A stretch of DNA of 64,000 bases, taken from NCBI RefSeq assembly GCF_900115675.1, contig NZ_FOXI01000011.1, forward strand, positions 24,269 to 88,268. Direction: 5' to 3'. The notes beneath the pieces were generated by a model. The model was not told where the DNA came from. It saw nothing but the letters and a program-made list of their open reading frames with translations, and ran no database searches. Of this stretch, positions 34,754 through 44,287 are shown piece by piece. The position numbers were made by a program, and so were the translations under genes. The stretch is from Halolamina pelagica (GTDB lineage Archaea > Halobacteriota > Halobacteria > Halobacteriales > Haloferacaceae). Numbering within the stretch: the stretch's first letter is position 1; each line of letters begins with the position of its first letter.

Positions 34754-37700
34754 ATGAACCGGCACCGGCGACTCCTCGCGTTCACGCTGGCTGTGTGTGT
34801 CGTGACCGCAGGGATTCCGCTAACGGGTGCGTTCACCAGTATTTCGGCGGATCGGTCGGTATCGGTTTCGGTCGCATCGGACGCGGATGCGTTTCTCGCG
34901 TTAGAGCCGAGTGCTGGTCCGAACGGTGCCTATGCCGAACAGACGGATGGGACACTGGAACTCCGCTTTGACGGATCGGGCGTCATTGGAGACGGGCTCA
35001 ATCCAGATGCCAAGACGTCCTTCGGCGACGTGTTCACCGTCACGAACAAGGGAACCGATCAAGTCCGAGTCCGTATCCGTGACGATACCTCGGATATTGC
35101 GTTCTACACGACGATCGGCGAGACGCAGTATCGACTCGATGGTACGAACGTAAGCGGGGCGCCGCTCCCGGTCGGGGCCGAGCTGAACGTCTCTGTCAGG
35201 ATCAACTCCGAGAACGCGTCGGCGATCGAGTCAGTCGACACGATCACTATTGATGCGACCGCCGACGAAGCCAGTGATCGGGGCGCTGACGACAATGAAT
35301 CCACACCCCCGCCTGGTGGAAGCGACGGGGCCCCGACGACGAACATCCGTAACGGCGAGCTTCAGCTCACCGGCACGGCCGAGTCGGGTGACTCGCTCCG
35401 ACTCGACCTCGCTACGCTTCCGAACGCGAGCGGCGACCGCATCGAGGCCCAGTCGATCCGCATCAACTACACCGAGCAGACCTCGCTGCGTACGACTGTC
35501 GACCTCAACTCTACGGCCGGGAACGATTCAGGGCCGGGCGACGTCTCCCCACCGGAGAACGGAACCGTACTGACGTACCTGAATGTCTCACACCCGCAGA
35601 CGCCGGACAGCGCGATCGGCGACGCCACGTTCCGCTTCGTCGTCCCGCACGGAGAGGATCCCCCGGGAACGGTGGATCTCCTCCGATACAACAACACGAC
35701 TGCGACGTGGGAGACTCAGCCGACCGAGGTGAGTTTCGTTCGGAACAGCACGGACGGATACGTCTACGAAGCACGCACGGACTCGCTCTCGCTGTTCGCC
35801 GTCATCGAGCGCGTCCGGGGGATGCTGATCCGGACCGAGGAGACGAGTGCGACCATCGATGCGTCCCTGCTCGCTGATCCAGACTCGTCGTTCCCGGTCA
35901 CCGCCTACGGGACGTATCGGAACCAGTCGTTCAATGCCTCCTACTGGGACGAGCGCGCAACGCGGAACGCCGACGACGCGGCCGCGGTGATTCGTGAGAA
36001 GATCGGGGTAAGTGTTCGCGAGGCGGCGAAGGACACACTCATCAGCAAGGCAGTGTCCATCGTCGATGGGGTACTGAAGACGTCGCTGCGGGTCAGCGGG
36101 ATCGGATCGCTTCTTACCGCACTCGACATCACCCTCTCCTCGAGTGAGTTCGTCGGGTCGTTCGGGCCCGCGATCCAACAGAAGACAGTGGCGATTCACG
36201 TCGATCCAGGAACGGCAAGCCACGACGCGCTCCGCACGAAACTCGCAGCCCTTGAGGAGAACTCCCGGGAGCTGAAAACCGCCGTTCGGAACGACAACGT
36301 GGCACGCCAGAACGCACTGCTTCGGGAACGCGAACAGTTACTCGAGGATACCTACCGACTCCTCCCGCAGTACGTCGATGACGTCCATACCGACGTGGTC
36401 GGCAACACCGCCGGACTCGAGGACCCGCGGGCGTACAAGCAGATCCGGTCGAACGCGGAGTCACTCCGCATGCTCCTGCTCCTCGACCACCAGGTCACCA
36501 CGAAACGCCTCTACGGAGCGCCGGACAAGTCGCTCGCCCGAGACACCTCGATGCCGACGCACGGCTGGACGGCGTTCAACCGGAGTGAAGTCTACGACAC
36601 TATCGATCACACCAACGACTACGTCGTCCTACGGATCAACGGAAGCCGTGCGGCAGCAGCGAACAACAGCCTCGACATCGACATCAGGGGGACGAACGCC
36701 TCCGCCTTCGAGACGCTGCTCGTCTCCGAGCGGCCTGATAGCCCCCGCCGTGTCGAGGGACGCGAGATCGACGGGGTCGGCTCGCGTGCCAGTGGAGTCG
36801 TCGCCCCGGAAGACGAACAGTATCTCGTGATCCGGTCCGACGGCGCGGTCGGCCCGCTCCGCGTGCTGGTGAGTGCGGGTAACACGACCGTTCCGGTTTC
36901 GGTCACCGAACGGGCCGGTCCAGATATCCAGCGTCCACACGCCGACCTGATCCGGAGTCCTGAGCCGGTGACGCTCCGCGACGGCGATGTGGTGTACCCG
37001 ACGAACACGAGCGAAACGCGGCTCGCGTGGCAGCTATGGGACGACAAGACGCCGACCGAGGAGATCGAGTACCGGGTTCGGGTGGACCGAGGTGAGGGCT
37101 TCTCTGCCTGGACGGACTGGCAGTTCGCACCCGCCGACGGCCGGGTCTCCCCAGACCTCAACTACGATGCCGGGATCACTCGGGTCCAACTTCAGGTACG
37201 CGACGGCAGCAATCGGACTGCCGTCCGGAACGCCGATATCGTGGTGAGTCCGGGCGTTCCCCAGACCGCGTTGGCGGCCCCGGACGACCCGACATCGGAC
37301 GCGATATACGTTCGGGTCCTCCCGGAGCGACGGATCGAGCGTATCGAGCTCCAGTATCGCCGGGAAGGCGCGGAAACGTTCAAAACGTGGACAAACATCA
37401 CGGATACGCGGGACATCGGCCGCCTCAGTGCCCCGGCAGAGGGTGAACTCGTCGTCCGTGCCCGGGCTGTCGGCCTCGACGGCGACGTGAGTGCGTGGGC
37501 GACCGAGCGCGTCACGTACGAGAAACGCGACACCGAGTCGCCGGATGCCGAACTCGTCCAGGCGCCCGCCCTCCGACCGACACCGACCCAAGGTGGTGTC
37601 GCCGAACGACGCGTGACGAACGCAGCCGAGACGACTCTGGCCTGGGACGTCGAAGACGACACGACTGCAGCGGACGAGCTTGAGTACCGCGTTCGTACGA

Positions 37701-40700
37701 CCGATGGCTCGTGGTCCGCGTGGCGCTCGACTGAGAGTGGGAGGATCGAGACGACTGTCGACGTCCTGCGTGACGGCACGGTTGTATCACTCGAGGTCCG
37801 CGACGCTGCCGGCAACGTCGCGACGCGACAGGTCGCAGTCTACCGAGACACGGACGCGCCGTCGGTCTCGATAACCGCGAGGGACAGCGTGCTGGGCGCC
37901 GTCGTGAACCCGAACGCAGACGAACCACTCCGAAGGGTCCAACTCCAGGTCCGTGGCGAGAACCAGAGCGAGTGGCGGAGCGTCCGGTCGCTCCCCGGCA
38001 CACAGCAGGAGACCATCAGTGTCGGCTCCGCGGGGTCGTACGAGCTCAGGGCACGCGGTGTCGACTCGGCCGGCAACGTCGGATCGTGGAGTGAGCCGGT
38101 CCAGTTCGACAGTCTCCCCGCCACGTACGGTGAGTCCGTCATCAATGAGGAGACTGCGGTCGCGGGGGGGACGGTCCAGGAGTTCAACGTCGGTGACGCG
38201 GTAGTCGGTGCCGCACAGGGCTACGTCCTCTACAACGCGTTCGTCGACGAGATCGACGGCGAACTCCTGTTGAATATGTATATGCTCTCCCGCGAGGGCA
38301 ACCGCATCCCGGTCTCCTCGATCGAGCTGACCGAGGAGCGAAACCAGACGATACAGGCCGATCTCCCGGGGAACCTCACCAGCGACGCCAAGCTCCAGGT
38401 CGAAGTGCGCGGGAACGGGACGGTCGTGCTGGCGAGCCTGCGAGCGATCGGTGCCGGGCCCGACGTCCCGCCGCCGACCGTGAGTCCCGAACGACCGACC
38501 GTCGACGAGACGGTCCGCCTCTCCGTCCCGGGCGACTGGCCCGGTGAGAACTACGTCTCGACGTACCAGTGGGACGTCGACGGTGACGGGGCGTTCGAGA
38601 ACGAGACCGCGTCGCCCTCGCTCAACACCAGCTACCGGACCGGCGGCACTCGGAACGTCACGGTTGCCGTGACTGACGTCTTCGGGGCGACCCGGACCGC
38701 GAACGCGACGGTCTCGGTGAATTCGCCGCCGGAAGCGGTGCTCCGTGCCCCGACAGCGATCAAAACCGGCGAGGTGGTCACCCTCGACGCCGGCGGGAGT
38801 ACAGACCCCGACGGAAACCTCACCGCCTACCGCTGGTCAATCGACGGCGCGGACGACCGCACCGGTTCCGAGACGAGGGTCTCGTTCGCCGACGACGGGA
38901 CGTACTCGGTGACGCTCGTCGTCGAGGACGAAGACGGTGCAACCGATCGCGTGACCCGGGCTGTCTCCGTCGAGAACAGGCCTCCGCAGGTCACGGCGTC
39001 AGTGAACGAAACCGACCCGCTCGTCGGTGAAGGGGTTCGTTTCAGCGCCGACGGGAGTCTCGACACGGACGGTTCGATCACGGAGGTCGCGTGGGACCTC
39101 GATGCCGACGGCACGTACGAACGCTCCGGCTCGCAGATCACCAAAGCGTTCGAGGAGCCCGGCGACAAAACGATCGGTGTCCGAGTGACGGACGACGATG
39201 GCGCGACGAACACGACGACCGTCCGCGTCCACGTCAACGTCCCGCCGGAGTCGCGGCTGAACACGTCAAGCCCCGTCCTCACGAACGAGACTGTGGTCGT
39301 CGACGCCACGGAGAGTACCGACCCTGACGGCACTATCGCCGCGTACCAGTGGGAGGTTGCCGGCCCGGCGGCCGTTCCGGACGGGACGACGACTGACACG
39401 CTCAGTTACCCCGACGACGGTGTGTATCCAGTCACGGTCACCGTCGTCGACGATGACGGCGCCATCGACACCGTGACGCGAAACGTCACCGTCGAGAACC
39501 GCCCGCCCGAGGTGAACGGGGAGGTGGTCAACGAAACGCCGGTCGTTGGCGAACCGGTCGAGTTCACTGCCGCCGGCAGCACGGACCCGGACGGTACTGT
39601 CGTCAGTACCGGTTGGGACACTGATGGCGACGGGACTGTCGAGACGAACGGGACCCAAGCGACTGCCGTCTACGACAGCTTCGGCGTCCGGACGGCGACC
39701 GTGACCGTCACCGACGACGACGGCGCGACGAGCCGCAGTACCGTCTCGTTCTACGTGAACGCGCCGCCGCGAGCCTCGATCGGGAGCTCCAGTCCGGCGC
39801 TGACCGACGAACCGATCCGCCTCCGAGCGATCGATGACTCCGATCCGGACGGTCAGATCGTCGAGTACGCGTGGGACACCGATGGCGACGGTACCCCCGA
39901 AGCCGACGGGAACTCGACGACGGTTTCGTTCTCGGACGATGGAACGTATTCAGTCGCGCTCACCGTCACGGACAACAACGGAACTGCCACCACGGTCACT
40001 CGAAACCTCACGGTTCGAAACCGCCCGCCGCGACCGGTGATCGATCGGAACGTGACCGTGCCGTTGATCGAGGAACCCGTCAGGTTCGAAGCCGCGAACA
40101 GTACCGACCCTGACGGATCGGTGACTGCCTACGAGTGGGATCTCGACAACGACGGCGAGTTCGATGAAACCGGAGCCACCGTCATGACGGCATTCGCCGA
40201 GTCCGGAAACAACACGGTCACACTCCGCGTGATCGACGACGACGGATCGACGAACACGACGGCCGTTCGCGTCCACGTCAACGTTCCGCCCGAGTCACGG
40301 CTGAACACGTCCGGGCCGGTCCTCACGAACGAGACGGTCGTCGTCGACGCCACCGAGAGTGCTGACCCGGACGGCTCCATCGTCGCGTACCAATGGGAGA
40401 CTGCCGGGCCCGCCACGGTCCCGGACGGTGCGAGAACTGACACGCTCAGTTATCGCGACGACGGTGTCTATGCGGTCTCGGTTACGGTTGTCGATGACGA
40501 CGGCGCCGTCGACACCGTGACGCGAAACGTCACCGTCGAGAACCGCCCGCCCGAGGTGAACGGGGAGGTAGTCAACGAAACCCCGGTCGTCGGCGAACCG
40601 GTCGAATTCACGGCTGCCGGTAGTGTCGATCCGGACGGGAGCGTGGTCGGCACCGGCTGGGATACTGACGACGATGGCGCCGTCGAGGTGAACGGGACCC

Positions 40701-43489
40701 AAGCGACTGCCGTCTACGACAGCTTCGGCGTCCGGACGGCGACCGTGACCGTCACCGACGACGACGGCGCGGCGAACCGCAGTACCGTCGCGTTCTACGT
40801 GAACGCGCCGCCGCGAGCCTCGATCAGCAGTTCCGGTCCAGCACTCACTGACGAACCGGTCCAGCTGCGAGCAGTGAACGGCTCCGATCCGGACGGGCGG
40901 ATCATTGATTACCGCTGGGACGTCGACGACGACGGCGCCGCCGAAGTGAACGGGAGTTCGACGACGGTCTCGTTCCCGGACGATGGAACGTACCCCGTCG
41001 CGCTCACCGTCGTCGACAACAACGGGACCGCCACGACAGTGACGCGCAACGTCACGGTTCGAAACCGCCCACCGCGACCGGTGACCGATCGGAACGTGAC
41101 CGTACCGTTGGTCGACGAACTCGTCGAGTTCGAGGCCGCGGGGAGTACCGACCCTGACGGATCGGTGACCGCCTACGAGTGGGATCTCGACGGCGACGGC
41201 GAGTTCGATCGAACCGGAGCGACCGTCACCACAGCGTTCGCCGAATCCGGAAACAACACGGTCACACTCCGCGTGACCGACGACGACGGATCGACGAACA
41301 CCACGAACGTTACCGTCCGGGTCAACGAGCCGCCGGTCGCGAACATTACCGGCCCGCTGTCGGTACCGACCGGCGAAACGCTCGAACTCACGGCCGCGGG
41401 CAGCTTCGACCCCGACGGTCGGATCACCGAGTACGTCTGGCACCTCCGGGGCCGGAGCACGACCGGACAGAACCTGACGACGGAGTTCCACGACGACGGC
41501 AACTACACCGTCAACCTCACTGTCACCGACGACGCTGGCGCGACGACAACCGTGACGCGGGTCGTTGAGGTGACGAACCGCCCGCCGTCGGCGACGCTCA
41601 GTCGGATCAACGAGAGTGACCCGGTCACCGTCGGACAACCCATCGCCTGGAACACGAGCGTCGGCGACGCCGACGGAACGATCGACAACGTCACGCTCCG
41701 ACTGAGTCCACCATCGGATACCGAGACGACTCGATTCGTTCCAGTGACGGGAGCTGAAACCGAGATCGAACTCAACGAGTCCGGGGCGTGGAACCTCACG
41801 CTGGTCGCCGTCGACGACGACGGGGCGCGAACCGTCCGGTGTCGCACCGTCGACGTGAACGCCCGGCCGGTCGCCGAGATCGGCGTTTCCAAGGCGCCCG
41901 TCGCCGGCGAGCCCGTGACGCTCACCGCGTTCGCGAACGACAGCGATGGGACAGTCGAGTCGTACGAGTGGGTGGTCGGGAACCGAACCCTGACCGGCCG
42001 GGATGTCACCTTCACCCCCGAAACCGCCGGCGAACGGTCCGTTACGCTGGTCGTCACGGACGACGACGGCGCGGAGCGAGTTGTCAGGCGGACCGTCGAA
42101 ATCGACTCCCCACTCGACGCTGAGGTCTACATCGAGCAGTTCTTCGGTGGCCACATCCTCAGCGCGTACGCGGATATCGACACCGAGGATCCCGGCTCCG
42201 TTCGCTACCGCTGGGACGTCGATGACGACGGTGAGTACGAGGCCACCGGCGGCGAACGGGTCGTCTCGGAGCCCGGCACGTACGAGTTCACCGTTCGAGC
42301 CACCAACACGGAAACGAACAAAACCGTCGTCGCGAACGAGACTGTTACCGTTGAATCGCTGCCAGCGGACATACGGGTAAACTGGACGAACCGAGACACT
42401 AACGGTGGCGAGCTGGCCGCCGACCACGGACAGGTCTACGTGCCGGCCGGCGAGCAGGGGTTCAACGAGGACCCGGCAGACGCCTCGTTGACCGCGCTCT
42501 CCAGCGAGACTGGGACGGAGAACTGGGACGTGTCGCTCCAGTTCAATCCCTCCGATGTTCGTACGACTGACGACGCGGTCTACGCCATCGGACGCGGGAT
42601 CGCCCGGATCGATCCCGATACGGGGACGGTTCGCTGGGCTATCGTCCCCGATGGGAACCCCGAGTTCACGTTTACCGAGGATCGGCTGTTCATCTCCAGC
42701 GAGGAATCAGTGACGGCGATCGACATCGCGACCGGCGAGACGGTGTGGAACCGGTCCGGGATCGATGTGGACGAGCAGTTAGTGAGTGATGGCCGGCTCG
42801 TTATCGCCGATCAGGAGTACGGTTTCCCGGGAGAGTCGACTCTCGTTGCGTACGACACGACCACGGGTGACGTCCTCTGGAACCGGACTGACAACGGGAC
42901 ATGGGACCTGAACACAGCCGAGGACGGTCCCGTCATCGCGAGTGACGATGGTGAGATCCGTGCCTACGACGCCGGGACCGGAACGCTCGACTGGGCGACG
43001 ATGCCACAGCCCAACGGGAGTACGAGCCTGTACATCGACCGTGTGGTCGTCCGCAACGGGACGATCGTGGTCAGGGGTGATGACTACCCGCGCGGGTACG
43101 TCGTCGGCCTGGCTTTCGACGGGTCGGTAGAGTGGTCGCTCGGCCTGAACACTGATCAACAGCTCGCACCAGGGACTGACCGAGTGTACGCGATCGGTGG
43201 CGGGAACGCGACGGCAATCGAGCCGAGCACCGGGACGGTGCAGTGGGACCGCAACGTCCCCATCGAGTCCTCCTACCCCACCACTGTTGGCGACAGCCTA
43301 CGGCCGATCGTCGTCGCGGATTATGGGCTCGCGATCGTGCTAGATCCAGCCACTGGAGAGACACTCTGGCGCGGGCCAACCGGTGGGGCGATCTACCGCG
43401 CGACGTACGCCGACGGTACGATCTACATCGCAACGGATGACGGGACCTACGCCGTCGAACTCCTGTCTGATCGCCTCCCGTCCGACTGA
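34754..43489 (+). CDS. Giant secreted PKD-repeat protein with C-terminal PQQ-like beta-propeller
   Basis: The ATG at 34754 gives MNRHRRLLAFTLAVCVVTAG, a signal peptide with likely cleavage near GAFT. The product has about 2,911 residues. Residues about 27-175 resemble the haloarchaeal DUF1102 domain (SVSVASDADAFLALEPSAGP). Residues 175-1235 are mixed beta domains with a helical insert (~400-600). About fourteen PKD or PKD-like domains of near 87 residues span roughly 1239-2455, each with a DPDG and a VTDDDGA motif. From about 2540 to the end, repeats such as ALSSETGTENWDVSLQ and YDTTTGDVLWNRT form a PQQ-type propeller. NxS/T sequons are dense, so it is probably glycosylated. No PGF-CTERM anchor is seen. 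A surface adhesion or matrix role is likely. Confidence 0.85.
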   Translation: MNRHRRLLAFTLAVCVVTAGIPLTGAFTSISADRSVSVSVASDADAFLALEPSAGPNGAYAEQTDGTLELRFDGSGVIGDGLNPDAKTSFGDVFTVTNKGTDQVRVRIRDDTSDIAFYTTIGETQYRLDGTNVSGAPLPVGAELNVSVRINSENASAIESVDTITIDATADEASDRGADDNESTPPPGGSDGAPTTNIRNGELQLTGTAESGDSLRLDLATLPNASGDRIEAQSIRINYTEQTSLRTTVDLNSTAGNDSGPGDVSPPENGTVLTYLNVSHPQTPDSAIGDATFRFVVPHGEDPPGTVDLLRYNNTTATWETQPTEVSFVRNSTDGYVYEARTDSLSLFAVIERVRGMLIRTEETSATIDASLLADPDSSFPVTAYGTYRNQSFNASYWDERATRNADDAAAVIREKIGVSVREAAKDTLISKAVSIVDGVLKTSLRVSGIGSLLTALDITLSSSEFVGSFGPAIQQKTVAIHVDPGTASHDALRTKLAALEENSRELKTAVRNDNVARQNALLREREQLLEDTYRLLPQYVDDVHTDVVGNTAGLEDPRAYKQIRSNAESLRMLLLLDHQVTTKRLYGAPDKSLARDTSMPTHGWTAFNRSEVYDTIDHTNDYVVLRINGSRAAAANNSLDIDIRGTNASAFETLLVSERPDSPRRVEGREIDGVGSRASGVVAPEDEQYLVIRSDGAVGPLRVLVSAGNTTVPVSVTERAGPDIQRPHADLIRSPEPVTLRDGDVVYPTNTSETRLAWQLWDDKTPTEEIEYRVRVDRGEGFSAWTDWQFAPADGRVSPDLNYDAGITRVQLQVRDGSNRTAVRNADIVVSPGVPQTALAAPDDPTSDAIYVRVLPERRIERIELQYRREGAETFKTWTNITDTRDIGRLSAPAEGELVVRARAVGLDGDVSAWATERVTYEKRDTESPDAELVQAPALRPTPTQGGVAERRVTNAAETTLAWDVEDDTTAADELEYRVRTTDGSWSAWRSTESGRIETTVDVLRDGTVVSLEVRDAAGNVATRQVAVYRDTDAPSVSITARDSVLGAVVNPNADEPLRRVQLQVRGENQSEWRSVRSLPGTQQETISVGSAGSYELRARGVDSAGNVGSWSEPVQFDSLPATYGESVINEETAVAGGTVQEFNVGDAVVGAAQGYVLYNAFVDEIDGELLLNMYMLSREGNRIPVSSIELTEERNQTIQADLPGNLTSDAKLQVEVRGNGTVVLASLRAIGAGPDVPPPTVSPERPTVDETVRLSVPGDWPGENYVSTYQWDVDGDGAFENETASPSLNTSYRTGGTRNVTVAVTDVFGATRTANATVSVNSPPEAVLRAPTAIKTGEVVTLDAGGSTDPDGNLTAYRWSIDGADDRTGSETRVSFADDGTYSVTLVVEDEDGATDRVTRAVSVENRPPQVTASVNETDPLVGEGVRFSADGSLDTDGSITEVAWDLDADGTYERSGSQITKAFEEPGDKTIGVRVTDDDGATNTTTVRVHVNVPPESRLNTSSPVLTNETVVVDATESTDPDGTIAAYQWEVAGPAAVPDGTTTDTLSYPDDGVYPVTVTVVDDDGAIDTVTRNVTVENRPPEVNGEVVNETPVVGEPVEFTAAGSTDPDGTVVSTGWDTDGDGTVETNGTQATAVYDSFGVRTATVTVTDDDGATSRSTVSFYVNAPPRASIGSSSPALTDEPIRLRAIDDSDPDGQIVEYAWDTDGDGTPEADGNSTTVSFSDDGTYSVALTVTDNNGTATTVTRNLTVRNRPPRPVIDRNVTVPLIEEPVRFEAANSTDPDGSVTAYEWDLDNDGEFDETGATVMTAFAESGNNTVTLRVIDDDGSTNTTAVRVHVNVPPESRLNTSGPVLTNETVVVDATESADPDGSIVAYQWETAGPATVPDGARTDTLSYRDDGVYAVSVTVVDDDGAVDTVTRNVTVENRPPEVNGEVVNETPVVGEPVEFTAAGSVDPDGSVVGTGWDTDDDGAVEVNGTQATAVYDSFGVRTATVTVTDDDGAANRSTVAFYVNAPPRASISSSGPALTDEPVQLRAVNGSDPDGRIIDYRWDVDDDGAAEVNGSSTTVSFPDDGTYPVALTVVDNNGTATTVTRNVTVRNRPPRPVTDRNVTVPLVDELVEFEAAGSTDPDGSVTAYEWDLDGDGEFDRTGATVTTAFAESGNNTVTLRVTDDDGSTNTTNVTVRVNEPPVANITGPLSVPTGETLELTAAGSFDPDGRITEYVWHLRGRSTTGQNLTTEFHDDGNYTVNLTVTDDAGATTTVTRVVEVTNRPPSATLSRINESDPVTVGQPIAWNTSVGDADGTIDNVTLRLSPPSDTETTRFVPVTGAETEIELNESGAWNLTLVAVDDDGARTVRCRTVDVNARPVAEIGVSKAPVAGEPVTLTAFANDSDGTVESYEWVVGNRTLTGRDVTFTPETAGERSVTLVVTDDDGAERVVRRTVEIDSPLDAEVYIEQFFGGHILSAYADIDTEDPGSVRYRWDVDDDGEYEATGGERVVSEPGTYEFTVRATNTETNKTVVANETVTVESLPADIRVNWTNRDTNGGELAADHGQVYVPAGEQGFNEDPADASLTALSSETGTENWDVSLQFNPSDVRTTDDAVYAIGRGIARIDPDTGTVRWAIVPDGNPEFTFTEDRLFISSEESVTAIDIATGETVWNRSGIDVDEQLVSDGRLVIADQEYGFPGESTLVAYDTTTGDVLWNRTDNGTWDLNTAEDGPVIASDDGEIRAYDAGTGTLDWATMPQPNGSTSLYIDRVVVRNGTIVVRGDDYPRGYVVGLAFDGSVEWSLGLNTDQQLAPGTDRVYAIGGGNATAIEPSTGTVQWDRNVPIESSYPTTVGDSLRPIVVADYGLAIVLDPATGETLWRGPTGGAIYRATYADGTIYIATDDGTYAVELLSDRLPSD
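39242..41329. repeat. 1,044-bp tandem duplication of four PKD domains
   Basis: Segment 39242-40285 and segment 40286-41329 align end to end at a constant offset of 1,044 bases (348 codons). For example, the sequence at 39485 and at 40529 (coding NVTVENRPPEVNGEVVNE) differs at only one base over about 50. Other parts have diverged more, so the duplication is recent or homogenised. Confidence 0.85.
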
Positions 43490-44287
43490 CCTCGCGACTC
43501 GGAATTCCCGTTCCCCGTTTTTACGGGCGGACTGGTGCTGGTACGCGGATCGGTGATCCCCAACGAGCGTCGACCGTGTTCCCCATCTCGCAAGGAACTG
43601 CGCGATCGACATCCGAAACCACTCCGAAGTCCGGCCTTCCATCGGCTCGGTTATCCACTACTACAGACCGTGGACGGTCCGGAAACCATAGACAGCAAGC
43701 TAGATGTAGGCCGACCAGAGGACGGCAACCGTGGTCCCTCACACTCAGTCTCACCTGCCGGGGCGCGGGCCGTATCGTCCGCTGGACACACCTACGACAG
43801 ACCTGCTCACGAGCGTCATCAAGCCACCGCAGGCCGATGTGGGACGTGGTGAGGGCGGCCAGTACGTCGATAGGTACGATAGCCGTCACAGGCGGTCCAG
43901 CAGCCGCTTCCAACTACACACCCTCGCTTGATGGCGATTCGCCGTCGATGCATCGGCGCTGATTGCGGCACCGACGACGCGTGAGCGTCATCGACGAGGC
44001 AACGCCTTCCACCCCTGAGTTCGGCTCCAGTTACCGCGGTCCAGCTCCAGACAGCTGCAGCTCCCGAGATATCGACTCGCCAACCGGGCTTCTGGACAGT
44101 GGCACTCATCCCTCGACAGCCAGGCGTCTCGAACCCCGGTCTGCTTCGCCTAGCTCCTCGATTCGTCCCGGGATGGACACGCGACCCCGCTCACCCTTGC
44201 ACGGCGGTGAGCCGTGTGATTGCGGACGGTTGTACCTCTGTAGTTCGATCACGTCTCGTCACTCTCACCGGCGCGGCCACACAGCTG
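43490..44287. other. Non-coding stretch between the PKD gene and the ATPase gene
   Basis: No credible gene is found in this 798-base gap; open frames here are short, basic and unlike haloarchaeal proteins. It begins with a CCCG-T5-A-CGGG element at 43514-43527 that could end PKD transcription. The remainder shows no tRNA, repeat or phage-attachment feature I can identify. It is the left border of the accessory island. Confidence 0.5.
43514..43527 (+). terminator. Candidate terminator of the PKD gene
   Basis: CCCG and CGGG flank TTTTTA, 25 bases after the stop codon. The T-run is the likely functional part in archaea. Confidence 0.4.

Noticed and set aside
40295..42427. A 710-codon reverse open frame inside the PKD gene
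   Set aside because: It is the antisense of repetitive PKD sequence; the repeats in it merely reflect the sense repeats.
35000..43489. CRISPR-like periodicity in the repeat-rich region
   Set aside because: The repeats are about 87 codons long, in frame and degenerate; they encode PKD domains and do not show short identical repeats with unique spacers.
43490..44287. Several short frames and a possible degraded gene or attachment site
   Set aside because: None has haloarchaeal codon use or a recognisable motif, and no direct repeat matching an att site could be found by eye.
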